A DNA stretch of 13,132 bases from JADLEX01 sp964586775 (GTDB lineage: Bacteria > Lernaellota > Lernaellaia > JACKCT01): contig CAZPJD010000253.1 of assembly GCA_964586775.1 (NCBI GenBank), forward strand, positions 1-13,132, in the 5' to 3' direction. The translations under genes and the position numbers were made by a program. Positions 12,971 to 13,132 of the stretch are shown here, piece after piece. Within the stretch, counting starts at the first letter, position 1; each line of letters opens with the position of its first letter. The notes beneath the pieces are model-generated. The model searched no databases. It was given only the letters and a program-made list of their open reading frames with translations, and was not told the origin of the DNA.

Positions 12971-13132
<162 letters not shown>

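Overview
This is a high-GC stretch of bacterial chromosome that carries almost nothing but flagellar genes, all on the + strand. Genes for the outer-membrane L ring (FlgH) and periplasmic P ring (FlgI) mean a diderm host. The gene order (flhG, fliA, cheY, a FliK-like gene, a short FlhB-like gene, flgF-G-A-H-I-J, flgM, flgN-K-L, csrA, fliW) resembles the flagellar loci of Deltaproteobacteria-like lineages. A sigma-54 / sigma-28 hierarchy, FlgM, and a CsrA-FliW pair all fit. I cannot name a species or phylum from the sequence alone.

Layout. 1-1223: the 3' end of flhG, a two-helix membrane microprotein, and fliA (sigma-28), tightly coupled. 1385-1768: a stand-alone CheY. 1912-3659: a three-gene unit of an unknown charged small protein, a FliK-like hook-length protein and a short FlhB C-terminal paralogue, with a sigma-28-type -10 octamer upstream. 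3773-8689: a near-perfect -24/-12 sigma-54 promoter followed by flgF, flgG, flgA, flgH, flgI and a single-domain flgJ, i.e. distal rod and L/P rings. 8828-9258: flgM behind the clearest sigma-28 promoter in the window, closed by a hairpin. 9313-12905: flgN (chaperone), flgK and flgL (hook-filament junction), then csrA and fliW, closed by a strong intrinsic terminator. 12971-13132: the 5' end of a group II intron, apparently class IIC, inserted just past that terminator and running out of the window.

How it works together. The sigma-54 unit builds rod and rings. FliA then drives late genes including its own anti-sigma factor FlgM, which in known systems is exported once the hook is complete. 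The FliK-like and short FlhB-like proteins probably bear on the export switch. FlgN escorts FlgK and FlgL to the export gate. CsrA and its antagonist FliW are expected to couple flagellin level to translation, and csrA appears able to repress itself through a GGA hairpin over its own ribosome binding site.

Most of the window is a standard flagellar locus. I did not find a wholly new system. The less explained parts are the two small unknown proteins (289-477 and 1912-2220), the short FlhB-like protein without the NPTH cleavage motif, the DNA symmetry around the sigma-54 promoter, and the intron at the end.
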